From Acidobacteriaceae bacterium (GTDB taxonomy: Bacteria > Acidobacteriota > Terriglobia > Terriglobales > Acidobacteriaceae): DNA of 5,444 nucleotides. The stretch spans positions 1 through 5,444 of the forward strand of contig JAOAPG010000330.1 in the NCBI GenBank assembly GCA_025462785.1, in the 5' to 3' direction. The position numbers and the translations under genes are program-made. Below, piece by piece: positions 1 through 5,444 of this stretch (the first letter of the stretch is position 1; every line of letters starts with the position of its first letter). The notes beneath the pieces are model-generated. The model was not told the DNA's origin. It saw only the letters and a program-made list of their open reading frames with translations, and searched no databases.

Positions 1-1344
1 AACTACTCCGATCGGACTGCCATCCGGCTTGTCGATCCTTCTGAACATTCCATTCTTGTAAATTGACATCGTGTTATCTATGCCGACCCATAATAGGCCC
101 GCCCGATCTTTGAGCATCGACGTAACTAGATGCCCTGGCAAGCCTTTCGCTTGGACAGAAGACACGCGGCCCTGATGAAGAGTGTCCAAACCTTCGGGCG
201 TTCCTATCCAGACAGTGCCATCCCCGGCGGCAAGAACCGAATCGACCTCATCCGCACTCAGTCCCTCGCGCCTTGAAAAGCTAGCGACTCGGAGCTCACG
301 GAAACAATCAATTCCCTTCGCGGTTGCGGCCCAAAGATTGCCCTCATGATCCTCATAGAACTCGTAGACGTCATCGCTCGAAAGACCATCGCCACTGCGG
401 AAATGATCCACATTACGGCCATGAATGCGGTAAATGCCCTGCTTGTATGTCCCAATCCAAAGAGCGTTTTCGCGGTCCAAGAACAACCTTCGAACTTGCA
501 GGGTACTGCCATCCAATTCGGGCGTGACAAATGGCTTCCAGACACCTTCCGCCAATTGCTGCAATCCCAGACCGCGGCCAACGTCAGCGATTCCTACCCA
601 TAAAGACCCATCAGGGTTGGCAGCAAGGCCGGTCACGCCGTCAGTTCCTTCTTTCATTTTCAATTGCTTTGAGATGTCCGTGCTGAATGAGCCTGGTTTC
701 CAGCGAGCAACCTCTGTATCGCCAGCGATCCAAAGGTTACCCAGTGCGTCCTCTACCAGAGTGGATGCGCCGGAATCTGGAATTCCATCTGCCTTCCCAT
801 AACAGTGCGAGCCTGTGCCGATGATCTGGCAAAGACCTCCAGCCGCATCGCTTGTTCGGGTACGCACGAACCAGACTGTTCCCCTACGGTCCTCAATAAT
901 GGAATTGATGCGTGTCGGCTGGATCAGATAATTAGTTAACTCCTGCTTGTCCCAGTGGCTCAGACCACCTTCCATCCCGATCCATAAACTCCCATCGCGT
1001 GCGCCCAAAAGAGAAGTGACATTAGAGAACGGCAAATGCTGTCCATCTGGGGGAGTCCACGGCACGAATCGAACGCCATCGAAGCGCACCAGACCGCCTT
1101 GCGTTCCAATCCACAGATATCCATCCGTGGTTTGTGAAATCGCATTCGGCGAGCCCCCAAAAGCCCCGTCCTGAATCCTCCACGCGGTGTGTGAGTATTG
1201 GGTGAGGTGGCGAGTCGGATCGACTGCCCAGACTGAGTTCTCTGCAAAGAGAAACAACAAAAGGCAGAGAAAATGCCACCGCGGAATGTTCGACCTTTCT
1301 GCTTTTGGAGCAGAGTCTGCACGGCACTTTTTGAGTGGGCTCAC
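1..1344 (-). CDS. Two-component propeller sensor histidine kinase, N-terminal part (gene continues beyond the left edge)
   Basis: Reading the minus strand in the frame ending exactly at position 1 gives 448 uninterrupted codons with no stop in the window, so the 3' end is missing. With the GTG at 1344, residues 1-24 are a basic n-region, about 25-33 a hydrophobic core (FLCLLLFLF), and VWA at 38-40 a likely signal-peptidase site. The mature part begins DPTRHLTQYSHTAWRIQDG and then has nine Reg_prop-type repeats, such as DGYLWIGTQGGLVRFDG (about 74-90), DGSLWIGMEGGL, ENALWIGTYKQGIYRI, DGTVWIGTPEGL and AGLLWVGIDNTMSIY. Family knowledge: such proteins have about 14 repeats forming two periplasmic beta-propellers, then a Y_Y_Y domain, one membrane helix and a HisKA_3/HATPase kinase; none of that later part is visible. 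The GTG start is preferred because AGGA (1351-1354) lies 6 nt upstream. An in-frame ATG at 1377 lacks a ribosome site and would lengthen the n-region by 11 residues. The gene lies about 200 bp downstream of a NarL-type regulator, its likely partner. The ligand cannot be predicted. Confidence 0.88.
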   Translation of the reverse strand, partial: MSPLKKCRADSAPKAERSNIPRWHFLCLLLFLFAENSVWAVDPTRHLTQYSHTAWRIQDGAFGGSPNAISQTTDGYLWIGTQGGLVRFDGVRFVPWTPPDGQHLPFSNVTSLLGARDGSLWIGMEGGLSHWDKQELTNYLIQPTRINSIIEDRRGTVWFVRTRTSDAAGGLCQIIGTGSHCYGKADGIPDSGASTLVEDALGNLWIAGDTEVARWKPGSFSTDISKQLKMKEGTDGVTGLAANPDGSLWVGIADVGRGLGLQQLAEGVWKPFVTPELDGSTLQVRRLFLDRENALWIGTYKQGIYRIHGRNVDHFRSGDGLSSDDVYEFYEDHEGNLWAATAKGIDCFRELRVASFSRREGLSADEVDSVLAAGDGTVWIGTPEGLDTLHQGRVSSVQAKGLPGHLVTSMLKDRAGLLWVGIDNTMSIYKNGMFRRIDKPDGSPIGVV

Positions 1345-1510
1345 GCCCAATCCTGTGCTTCTACTCTCGAAGAACATACATGAACCGCGGGTGCTGCAAG
1401 ATCGCTGAGCCTCGAATTAGTCTAGGCACAGACGCTGGAACGCGGTTTGTCCGCATCTTGAACAGTACGTAATTTTCGGCTCTCGCGGAACATCGAAATC
1501 CACAGCCAGC

Positions 1511-1532
1511 AGCCTGCAGTTTTCTACAGGCT
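1511..1532 (-). other. Small stem-loop just after the NarL-type regulator gene
   Basis: AGCCTG (1511-1516) and its exact reverse complement CAGGCT (1527-1532) can form a 6-bp stem with a 10-nt loop, beginning 12 nt past the regulator's stop codon on the minus strand. No U-tract follows, so it is not a convincing intrinsic terminator. It could be a processing or stability element, or chance. The rest of the roughly 200-bp gap before the sensor gene shows no clear promoter. Confidence 0.25.
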
Positions 1533-1543
1533 TTGGACTGCGA

Positions 1544-2173
1544 TCAAATCTGCAGCAGGCCGCGCCGGAGCGCGATGGTGACTGCGTGAGTGCGATCGTT
1601 GGCCTGAAGTTTATCCACCAGGTTCTTGATATGGAAGTTAACCGTGGTCTCCGCAATCGACAGTTGATCCGCAATCTGCTTGTTGCGATAGCCATCTCGA
1701 ATGAGACGAAGAACCTCCAACTCCCGCGTCGTTAGGTCGTCATCACCCAGGTGCTCAGCGAGGCGAGCCGCCACCTCGGGAGGAATATGCCGACCGCCAG
1801 CGTGAACCGATCGGATCACACCCAGTAATTCATTTTTCGGCATACTCTTCAGTATGTAAGCCGATGCTCCCGCTCGCATCGCACGCTGGATGTCGCCATC
1901 GCCATCCGAAGTCGTCAACATGATGATATGAGCCCGCGGAAACTCCCCACGAATTGCTATGAGCGCGTCCGTGCCGTTAGCGCCAGGGAGCCGAACGTCC
2001 ATCAGGGTGATGTCGGGTCGATAACGACGAAATTCAGCCATAGCCTCTACGGCATTTGCTGCCTGTGCAACTAGAAGCATGTCCTGCTGAGAGCCGATGA
2101 TAGTGGCCAGTCCCTCACGGAAGACCGGATGATCCTCTACGCTCAGAACGCGAATCGGCTTGTCCTGAACCAT
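1544..2173 (-). CDS. NarL/FixJ-family response regulator (receiver plus LuxR-type HTH)
   Basis: A 209-residue cytoplasmic transcription regulator of normal family length. The receiver (about 7-122) has the acidic pair E13-D14 in VLSVEDH, phosphoacceptor D59 in ITLMDVRLPG, T87 and K109 in AYILKSMPK, so all key phosphorylation residues are present. The C-terminal LuxR/GerE helix-turn-helix (about 147-209) reads LTTRELEVLRLIRDGYRNKQIADQLS followed by IAETTVNFHIKNLVDKL. The ATG at 2173 is chosen because GGGGA (2180-2184) lies 6 nt upstream and a likely promoter puts the transcript start near 2187. A TTG at 2194 would add seven residues (MRERGIL) but overlaps the putative -10 box. The gene is first in a leftward pair with the propeller sensor kinase, its likely phosphodonor. 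The target genes are unknown. Confidence 0.93.
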   Translation of the reverse strand: MVQDKPIRVLSVEDHPVFREGLATIIGSQQDMLLVAQAANAVEAMAEFRRYRPDITLMDVRLPGANGTDALIAIRGEFPRAHIIMLTTSDGDGDIQRAMRAGASAYILKSMPKNELLGVIRSVHAGGRHIPPEVAARLAEHLGDDDLTTRELEVLRLIRDGYRNKQIADQLSIAETTVNFHIKNLVDKLQANDRTHAVTIALRRGLLQI

Positions 2174-2193
2174 CAGAATTCCCCGTTCCCGCA

Positions 2194-2223
2194 ATTGTAA
2201 TAGTTTGTTTGAGCTCTAGCCAA
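2194..2223 (-). promoter_or_regulatory. Putative sigma70-type promoter of the leftward regulator/sensor operon
   Basis: On the minus strand TTGGCT (2218-2223) matches 4 of 6 bases of the -35 consensus. After an 18-bp spacer, TACAAT (2194-2199) matches 5 of 6 bases of the -10 consensus. Transcription would start near 2187, giving a leader of about 15 nt that still contains the GGGGA ribosome site before the ATG at 2173. This is consensus matching by eye only. Confidence 0.45.
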
Positions 2224-2296
2224 AAGCTCGATGTGCAATCCAGAAATCCGGCTTCGGAGTGGTGCGGGTCTGTTTATCGGTATCTCGTCGATCCTT

Positions 2297-2318
2297 GTGT
2301 TTAGACAGTGTTTAGACA
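2297..2318. repeat. Perfect 11-bp tandem direct repeat, candidate OmpR/PhoB-type operator
   Basis: GTGTTTAGACA occurs twice with no gap, at 2297-2307 and 2308-2318. On the minus strand this puts TGTC cores exactly 11 bp apart, about one helical turn. Known for the family: winged-helix regulators such as PhoB bind head-to-tail to direct repeats with this period, and the Pho box has TGTCA cores 11 bp apart. The repeat lies in the divergent intergenic region, about 187 bp before the winged-helix regulator and about 124 bp before the NarL-type gene. Which gene it controls, and by which protein, is inference. Confidence 0.5.
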
Positions 2319-2404
2319 TGGAGATGATATCCAAATTACCTACGGAAAAATGCAGCAAAAAAACTATTGCATTTGGTATGGCCAGAGTTCATGACTTCGC
2401 TCAT

Positions 2405-2418
2405 TCTTGTGCACAAGA
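2405..2418. promoter_or_regulatory. Perfect 14-bp palindrome, candidate operator
   Basis: TCTTGTGCACAAGA is identical to its own reverse complement. It ends 86 bp before the ATG of the winged-helix regulator and lies outside any supported gene. A symmetrical site of this length fits a dimeric helix-turn-helix protein, but nothing shows which one. The stretch 2174-2504 holds this palindrome, the 11-bp tandem repeat and one leftward promoter; no convincing rightward promoter could be picked out. Confidence 0.35.
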
Positions 2419-2504
2419 GACCGCCAGAGGCCAACCTGCTATCCGACCCGAGCCCCGGCTTCTACAAACGGATGAACTGGCCATAGTGCCGAGAGGAGGT
2501 TCTG

Positions 2505-3242
2505 ATGGCAACCACGATGACGCCGGCGGTGGGTACTCGGACCGCTGGCTTGCAGAGGACAAGAGAGGAGCGAATCCTGGTCATCGAGCACGACAAAGGT
2601 CTGCAGAGCATCATACAGCGAGCTCTTGCCGCGGAAGGCTATGAAGTCGAGCTAGTTTCAAATGGAACTACCGGGCTGGAATGGGTCCGGCAGAAAACGC
2701 CCTCGGGTCTGATCGTTGATTTGCAAGTTCCTGGACCTCCAGCCTGGGATCTCTGTCGCCAACTCATGCAAGCTGTGCCGGCGATTCCTTTTGTCGTTCT
2801 CACTGCAAGTCCATCGACCGTTGACAAGGTGCTTTTCTTGGAAATGGGAGCCGACGACTACATAGCTGTCCCCTTCAGCCCCAAGGAACTGGTTGCTCGT
2901 CTCCATGCTCTCCGAAGGCGGACCTTTCAGTTCACCCCGGAAATCCTCTACATTTTTGGTGACGTTATGGTGGACTTTCTTAAGATGGAAGTCATTCGCG
3001 GCCACATGGAGATTCCGCTCACCATGAAAGAGTTCCGGACCTTGGAATTCATGATCAAGAATGCGCGGCGAGCGATCAGCCGGGAAGAACTCCTGAACGA
3101 AGTATGGGGATACAAGAACTATCCCTGTACTCGCACTGTGGACAATCACATCCTCAGGCTTCGACAGAAGTTGGAAAACGATCCGGGCAATCCCACTCAT
3201 CTACTGACCATAAACCGCATGGGATACAAGTTCATGCCTTAG
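2505..3242 (+). CDS. OmpR/PhoB-family winged-helix regulator with an atypical receiver
   Basis: A 245-residue DNA-binding regulator. After about 22 poorly conserved residues, the receiver spans about 23-138 and the winged-helix effector about 147-245 (EIPLTMKEFRTLEFMI, SREELLNEVWG, TRTVDNHILRLRQKLENDP, INRMGYKFMP). The phosphoacceptor D72 (GLIVDLQVPG) and T100 (VVLTAS) are kept. However, the acidic pair is E28-H29 (ILVIEHD) instead of E/D-D, and the invariant Lys is V122 (GADDYIAVPF). The residue corresponding to CheY D13, a Mg2+ ligand, is therefore His, and the switch Lys is lost. Such receivers often act without normal phosphorylation. The start is well supported by AGGAGG (2494-2499), 5 nt upstream of the ATG. 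No histidine kinase lies beside it on this strand; the divergent neighbour is a NarL-type gene with its own sensor. The targets are unknown, and a nearby 11-bp tandem repeat suggests self-regulation. Confidence 0.93.
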   Translation: MATTMTPAVGTRTAGLQRTREERILVIEHDKGLQSIIQRALAAEGYEVELVSNGTTGLEWVRQKTPSGLIVDLQVPGPPAWDLCRQLMQAVPAIPFVVLTASPSTVDKVLFLEMGADDYIAVPFSPKELVARLHALRRRTFQFTPEILYIFGDVMVDFLKMEVIRGHMEIPLTMKEFRTLEFMIKNARRAISREELLNEVWGYKNYPCTRTVDNHILRLRQKLENDPGNPTHLLTINRMGYKFMP

Positions 3243-3280
3243 GTACGGCGACTCGTTTACATGAACCTGACAGGTATAAA

Positions 3281-3300
3281 TTCCGGATGCCGTTCCGGAG
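3281..3300 (+). other. Stem-loop made of two TTCCGGA copies downstream of the winged-helix regulator
   Basis: TTCCGGA occurs at 3281-3287 and 3293-3299. Because TCCGGA is self-complementary, the copies can pair into a 6-bp GC-rich stem with a 6-nt loop, about 40 nt after the stop codon. No strong T-run follows, so a termination role is uncertain. Confidence 0.25.
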
Positions 3301-3400
3301 CCAATCCCTTCTGTTTCATGAGGGGGGCCGCCGGCGTGCTTCGATTCCTGAAACTAGGCAAGCTAACCCGGTTGGAAACTGTCAACCATGGTTCTATCTG

Positions 3401-3424
3401 AGACTCGAGGTCTATGGCTTTTTT
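3401..3424 (+). terminator. Weak candidate intrinsic terminator
   Basis: AGAC (3401-3404) pairs with GTCT (3410-3413), with one extra T-G wobble pair inside. After five bases there is a run of six T (3419-3424). The stem is short and the T-run is offset, so this is only a weak candidate for ending transcription of the winged-helix gene. It sits just before the converging LysR remnant. Confidence 0.2.
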
Positions 3425-3428
3425 AGGG

Positions 3429-3639
3429 TTATCCGAGGAAGCATAGGGTTGAAATCGAGACTGAGTGGCGCAGGCTTCGAGTCGAACGTTCAAGCAAGCG
3501 CACTCCGAGCTGGTCCTCAAGGTCAGCGATGCGGCGGCTGACGGTCGAGGTCGGCATCTTAAGACGGGCGCGCCGCTTTCGAAAAGCTGTTCGCCTCGAC
3601 AACCTTGGCAAAAATCATCAGCGAATTGAGGTCCGACAT
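3429..3639 (-). pseudogene. LysR-type regulator remnant, frameshifted and truncated
   Basis: A good ribosome site (AGGAGGA, minus strand, about 3646-3652) precedes the ATG at 3639, which opens the frame MSDLNSLMIFAKVVEANSFSKAAR, the typical start of a LysR helix-turn-helix. The frame then reads PS and hits TAA at 3559-3561. Removing one base from the GGG run at 3566-3568 (CCC on the coding strand) restores the exact family continuation: RRLKMPTSTVSRRIADLED then QLGVRLLERSTRSLR. Similarity ends near 3468, where LysR proteins normally continue with LTEAG-like residues. The frame instead runs into HSVSISTLCFLG and stops at 3429-3431. The piece holds about 60 recognisable residues of a family of about 300; the effector-binding domain is absent. 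It is divergent from the NTF2-like/oxidoreductase pair, the usual place for its regulator. A sequencing error could explain the frameshift but not the missing domain. Confidence 0.82.
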
Positions 3640-3959
3640 CGTTATTCCTCCTGCTCCTTCAAGTCACCACTCAGGCGTGACCGCCACACGGGCCGAGGTT
3701 GTACGTTACGCAAAAGTTCAATACCGAAGCCGAGGCGAATGGACTCGCCAATACATTGCTTACCGCGACGGCACCAGGCGAGCAATCTCCCGAAATTCGC
3801 GGAGGAGCTGGCTGTACAGCGCACACTCGAATAGGTGCTTGCTCGAAAGATTATCCCAAATTCGGGAAATAGATTTGTGGTTTGCAGCGCTAGTCGAGCA
3901 GACCGGATAGGCCCATACTTGATTGTTGAAGGAATCTTTAAATGCAAAGGCGAGAAACC
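3640..3959. promoter_or_regulatory. Gene-free gap between the LysR remnant and the oxidoreductase operon, with two dyads
   Basis: No convincing gene is seen in this 320-bp stretch; open frames on both strands lack family features. Two related dyads centre on AAATTCG. TCCCAAATTCGGGA (3854-3867) matches its reverse complement at 12 of 14 positions. CTCCCGAA with TTCGCGGAG (3787-3804) pairs with one bulged base. LysR proteins bind partly symmetrical T-N11-A-like sites between divergent genes, so these may be old operator sites (inference). Weak promoter-like boxes, such as TTGCAG (3882-3887) with GATAGG 18 bp later, are too poor to call. Confidence 0.3.
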
Positions 3960-4358
3960 ATGAATGCAAACGAAGAAGCGGTCGGCGCCGTTTTGGCGAA
4001 ATATCAAAAAGCGTTGAATGAATCTGACACTGACGCGGTGATGAAGCTTTATGCGTCAGATGGAGTGTTCATGCCACAGAACAGCCCGTCCAGCATCGGT
4101 TACGGCGCCGTTCGCAAGGCATATGAAGCCGTCTTCGGCGCAATTACGCTTAGCATTAAGTTCGAGATCGCCGAAATCCGGCAGATCGCTCGCGACTGGG
4201 TATTCGCGCGTACAAATTCGGCCGGCACAACAAAGGTCCACGCGACTGGCGCGGGTGGCCCGGAGGCCAACCAGGAGCTCTTCCTATTTCAGAAGATCGA
4301 CGATGCGTGGAAGATCGCACGCTACTGTTTCTCGACCATCAATCCACCGCGCGCATAA
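3960..4358 (+). CDS. SnoaL-like / NTF2-fold protein of the SgcJ/EcaC type
   Basis: A 132-residue single-domain protein, normal length for the family, with no signal peptide or membrane segment, so probably cytoplasmic. The first helix reads EEAVGAVLAKYQKALNESDTDAVMKLYASDGVFMPQ (about 5-40), the classic NTF2-like opening. It is followed by a conserved-looking YGAVRKAYEAVF helix and a C-terminal sheet ending LFLFQKIDDAWKIARYCFSTINP. NTF2-like folds form a cone-shaped pocket that may bind a small organic molecule or act as an enzyme. The name 'SgcJ/EcaC oxidoreductase' is a family label and the actual reaction is unknown. ATG 3960 is preferred over ATG 3942 because family members begin close to MNANEEAV and AAAGG (3946-3950) lies 9 nt upstream; the earlier start adds MQRRET. 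It is first in a two-gene unit with the oxidoreductase 17 bp downstream. Confidence 0.88.
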   Translation: MNANEEAVGAVLAKYQKALNESDTDAVMKLYASDGVFMPQNSPSSIGYGAVRKAYEAVFGAITLSIKFEIAEIRQIARDWVFARTNSAGTTKVHATGAGGPEANQELFLFQKIDDAWKIARYCFSTINPPRA

Positions 4359-4375
4359 CGCATAGGAGTCGATTT

Positions 4376-5353
4376 ATGAGCATGATGAAAGCCGCAGTCA
4401 TCCACGAGGCGGGTGGCCCGGAGGTTCTCAAAATTGAGAGAATTCCCATTCCCGTGCCTCAGAAGGGCGAAGTACTGATCCGCGTGAAGGCGTTCGGGCT
4501 GAACCGCTCGGAACTATTCACTCGACAGGGCCATTCGCCCAGCGTCAAGTTCCCGCGTGTCCTCGGCATCGAGGCTGTCGGGTTCGTCGAGGAAGCACCG
4601 GGAAAAGAGTTTCACAAGGGCGATGTTGTCGCAACCGTCATGGGCGGCATGGGGCGTCAGTTCGACGGCGGCTACGCCGAATATACCTGCGTGCCGGCGA
4701 AGCACGTGCAGGTCATCAAGACGGAACTCCCGTGGGAAACGCTCGGCGCCATCCCTGAAATGCTGCAGACCGCTTGGGGCTCACTCTTCAAGTCGCTTCG
4801 TATCGAAAAAGGCGAGCGTCTGTTAATCCGTGGCGGAACGACCTCGGTGGGGCTGGCGGCCGCGGCGATTGCCAAGAGACACGGCGCGTTTACTGCGGGG
4901 ACGATTCGCAAGCCAGACCGCGAGCAGTTGCTGCGTGCTAGCGGTGTCGATCAGGTGTTCATCGATACCGGATCAATCGCCGAACAGGTCAAGGAGGTAT
5001 GTCCCGGAGGTGTCGACAAGGTGCTTGAACTGGTGGGCGCGACAACCCTGAAGGACTCGCTGCGTTGCGCCAAGCAGCGCGGAATTGTCTGCATGACCGG
5101 CATAGTCGGCAATCAATGGTCGTTCAAGGACTTCGCGCCCATGGAGGCGATCCCGACTGCTGTGAGCCTCACGACCTATGCTGGCGAATCGGAGGACTTC
5201 ATGCGGATGCCTCTTGAGGAACTAGTCGAACAGATCGCGGCGGGAACGTTGCACGTCCAGGTCGGCAAGACCTTCCAAATTGACCAGATCGTTGCGGCAC
5301 ATCGCTGCATGGAGGAGAACAAGGCGAGTGGGAAAATCGTGGTGCTGACGTAG
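4376..5353 (+). CDS. Zinc-independent quinone-oxidoreductase-like MDR enzyme
   Basis: A 325-residue member of the medium-chain dehydrogenase/reductase superfamily, probably a cytoplasmic NAD(P)H-dependent reductase. The GroES-like domain (about 1-125) contains GGPEVLKIERIPIP, GEVLIRVKAFGLNRSELFTRQG and PRVLGIEAVGFVEE. Residues 43-46 are NRSE where zinc-dependent alcohol dehydrogenases have their catalytic Cys, and the four-Cys structural-zinc lobe is absent; both are normal for quinone oxidoreductases. The Rossmann part has GGTTSVGLAAAAIAK (153-167) as its nucleotide-binding loop, then GGVDKVLELVGATTLKDSL and GIVCMTGIVGNQW. The C-terminus ends EENKASGKIVVLT, as expected, so the protein looks complete. 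ATG 4376 is chosen because AGGAG (4364-4368) lies 7 nt upstream and MKAAVIHEAGGPEVL is the normal family start; a longer frame from 4307 only overlaps the upstream gene. It is probably translated from one transcript with the NTF2-like gene. The substrate is unknown; quinones, enones or aldehydes are possible. Confidence 0.93.
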   Translation: MSMMKAAVIHEAGGPEVLKIERIPIPVPQKGEVLIRVKAFGLNRSELFTRQGHSPSVKFPRVLGIEAVGFVEEAPGKEFHKGDVVATVMGGMGRQFDGGYAEYTCVPAKHVQVIKTELPWETLGAIPEMLQTAWGSLFKSLRIEKGERLLIRGGTTSVGLAAAAIAKRHGAFTAGTIRKPDREQLLRASGVDQVFIDTGSIAEQVKEVCPGGVDKVLELVGATTLKDSLRCAKQRGIVCMTGIVGNQWSFKDFAPMEAIPTAVSLTTYAGESEDFMRMPLEELVEQIAAGTLHVQVGKTFQIDQIVAAHRCMEENKASGKIVVLT

Positions 5354-5444
5354 GTTTTACAAGGGTTTCTGATACTCAACACATTCACACCTCATCGGTT
5401 ACCCCTATTTCAATATTCGAATTCAGCTGGAGCGTGATGACTCT
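5354..5444. other. Non-coding tail after the oxidoreductase
   Basis: The last 91 bases show no gene start, hairpin with T-run or recognisable repeat. The stretch is AT-richer than the gene before it and is probably the start of an intergenic region. Confidence 0.4.

Noticed and set aside
960..1327. Two overlapping minus-strand frames of 101 and 120 codons
   Set aside because: Both are in the wrong frames of the propeller sensor gene; the third frame carries the signal peptide and the propeller repeats.
2302..2330. Rightward promoter with TAGACA as -35 and TGATAT as -10, spacer 17
   Set aside because: The -35 matches 5 of 6 bases, but the -10 matches only 3 of 6, and the hexamer lies within the tandem repeat, so the match may reflect the repeat itself.
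2173..2358. A 61-codon minus-strand frame whose stop overlaps the ATG of the NarL-type regulator (TGATG)
   Set aside because: The overlap resembles translational coupling, but the peptide has no recognisable features, lacks a clear ribosome site, runs over the putative promoter and crosses the tandem repeat. It is most likely chance.
2658..3200. A 180-codon minus-strand open frame
   Set aside because: It lies wholly inside the winged-helix regulator gene, which has a strong family match and ribosome site; the antisense peptide resembles nothing known.
3605..3910. Plus-strand frame of 101 codons, and a minus-strand frame at 3642-4007, over the gap upstream of the NTF2-like gene
   Set aside because: Neither has a ribosome site or family motif. 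The first overlaps the LysR remnant and the second overlaps the NTF2-like gene.
4307..4375. N-terminal extension of the oxidoreductase to an ATG at 4307
   Set aside because: The extra 23 residues overlap the end of the NTF2-like gene and are not part of the family; the ATG at 4376 has a good AGGAG site.

Overview
The window most likely comes from an acidobacterium (Acidobacteriota, Terriglobia-like). The main reason is a periplasmic two-component 'Reg_prop' propeller sensor whose N-terminus carries the LTQYxHxAWRIQDG...NAISQTTDGYLWIGTQGGLVRFDG signature typical of that phylum. This assignment rests on family recognition and was not confirmed by a search. Base composition is moderate and there are no tRNA, rRNA, CRISPR or transposase genes.

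Left third (about 1-2200, minus strand): a NarL/FixJ-type response regulator (1544-2173) is followed, in the direction of transcription, by a propeller sensor kinase gene that runs off the left edge (1-1344). Only its signal peptide and nine propeller repeats are visible. The sensor gene had to be translated by hand because its frame is open through position 1. The two look like a signalling pair: propeller sensors of this type normally end in a HisKA_3 kinase that phosphorylates a NarL-type regulator.

Middle (2174-3242): a 331-bp divergent intergenic region separates the NarL-type gene from a plus-strand OmpR/PhoB-type winged-helix regulator (2505-3242). The intergenic region holds a plausible promoter for the leftward operon, a perfect 11-bp tandem repeat with the spacing used by OmpR/PhoB-family proteins, and a perfect 14-bp palindrome. 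The winged-helix regulator has a degenerate receiver: the Asp that binds Mg2+ is His and the conserved Lys is Val, while the phosphoacceptor Asp remains.

Right third (3243-5444): a plus-strand pair encodes a SnoaL-like/NTF2-fold protein of the SgcJ/EcaC type (3960-4358) and, 17 bp later, a zinc-independent quinone-oxidoreductase-like MDR enzyme (4376-5353). Divergent from them lies a wrecked LysR-type regulator (3429-3639, minus). Only its DNA-binding N-terminus survives; it is split by a one-base frameshift and its effector domain is missing. This looks like a small LysR/NTF2/oxidoreductase module that has lost its regulator. Dyads in the 320-bp gap upstream may be leftover operator sites.

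No wholly new system is visible. The most interesting points are the atypical receiver with a nearby 11-bp tandem repeat, and the decayed LysR beside an apparently intact operon.
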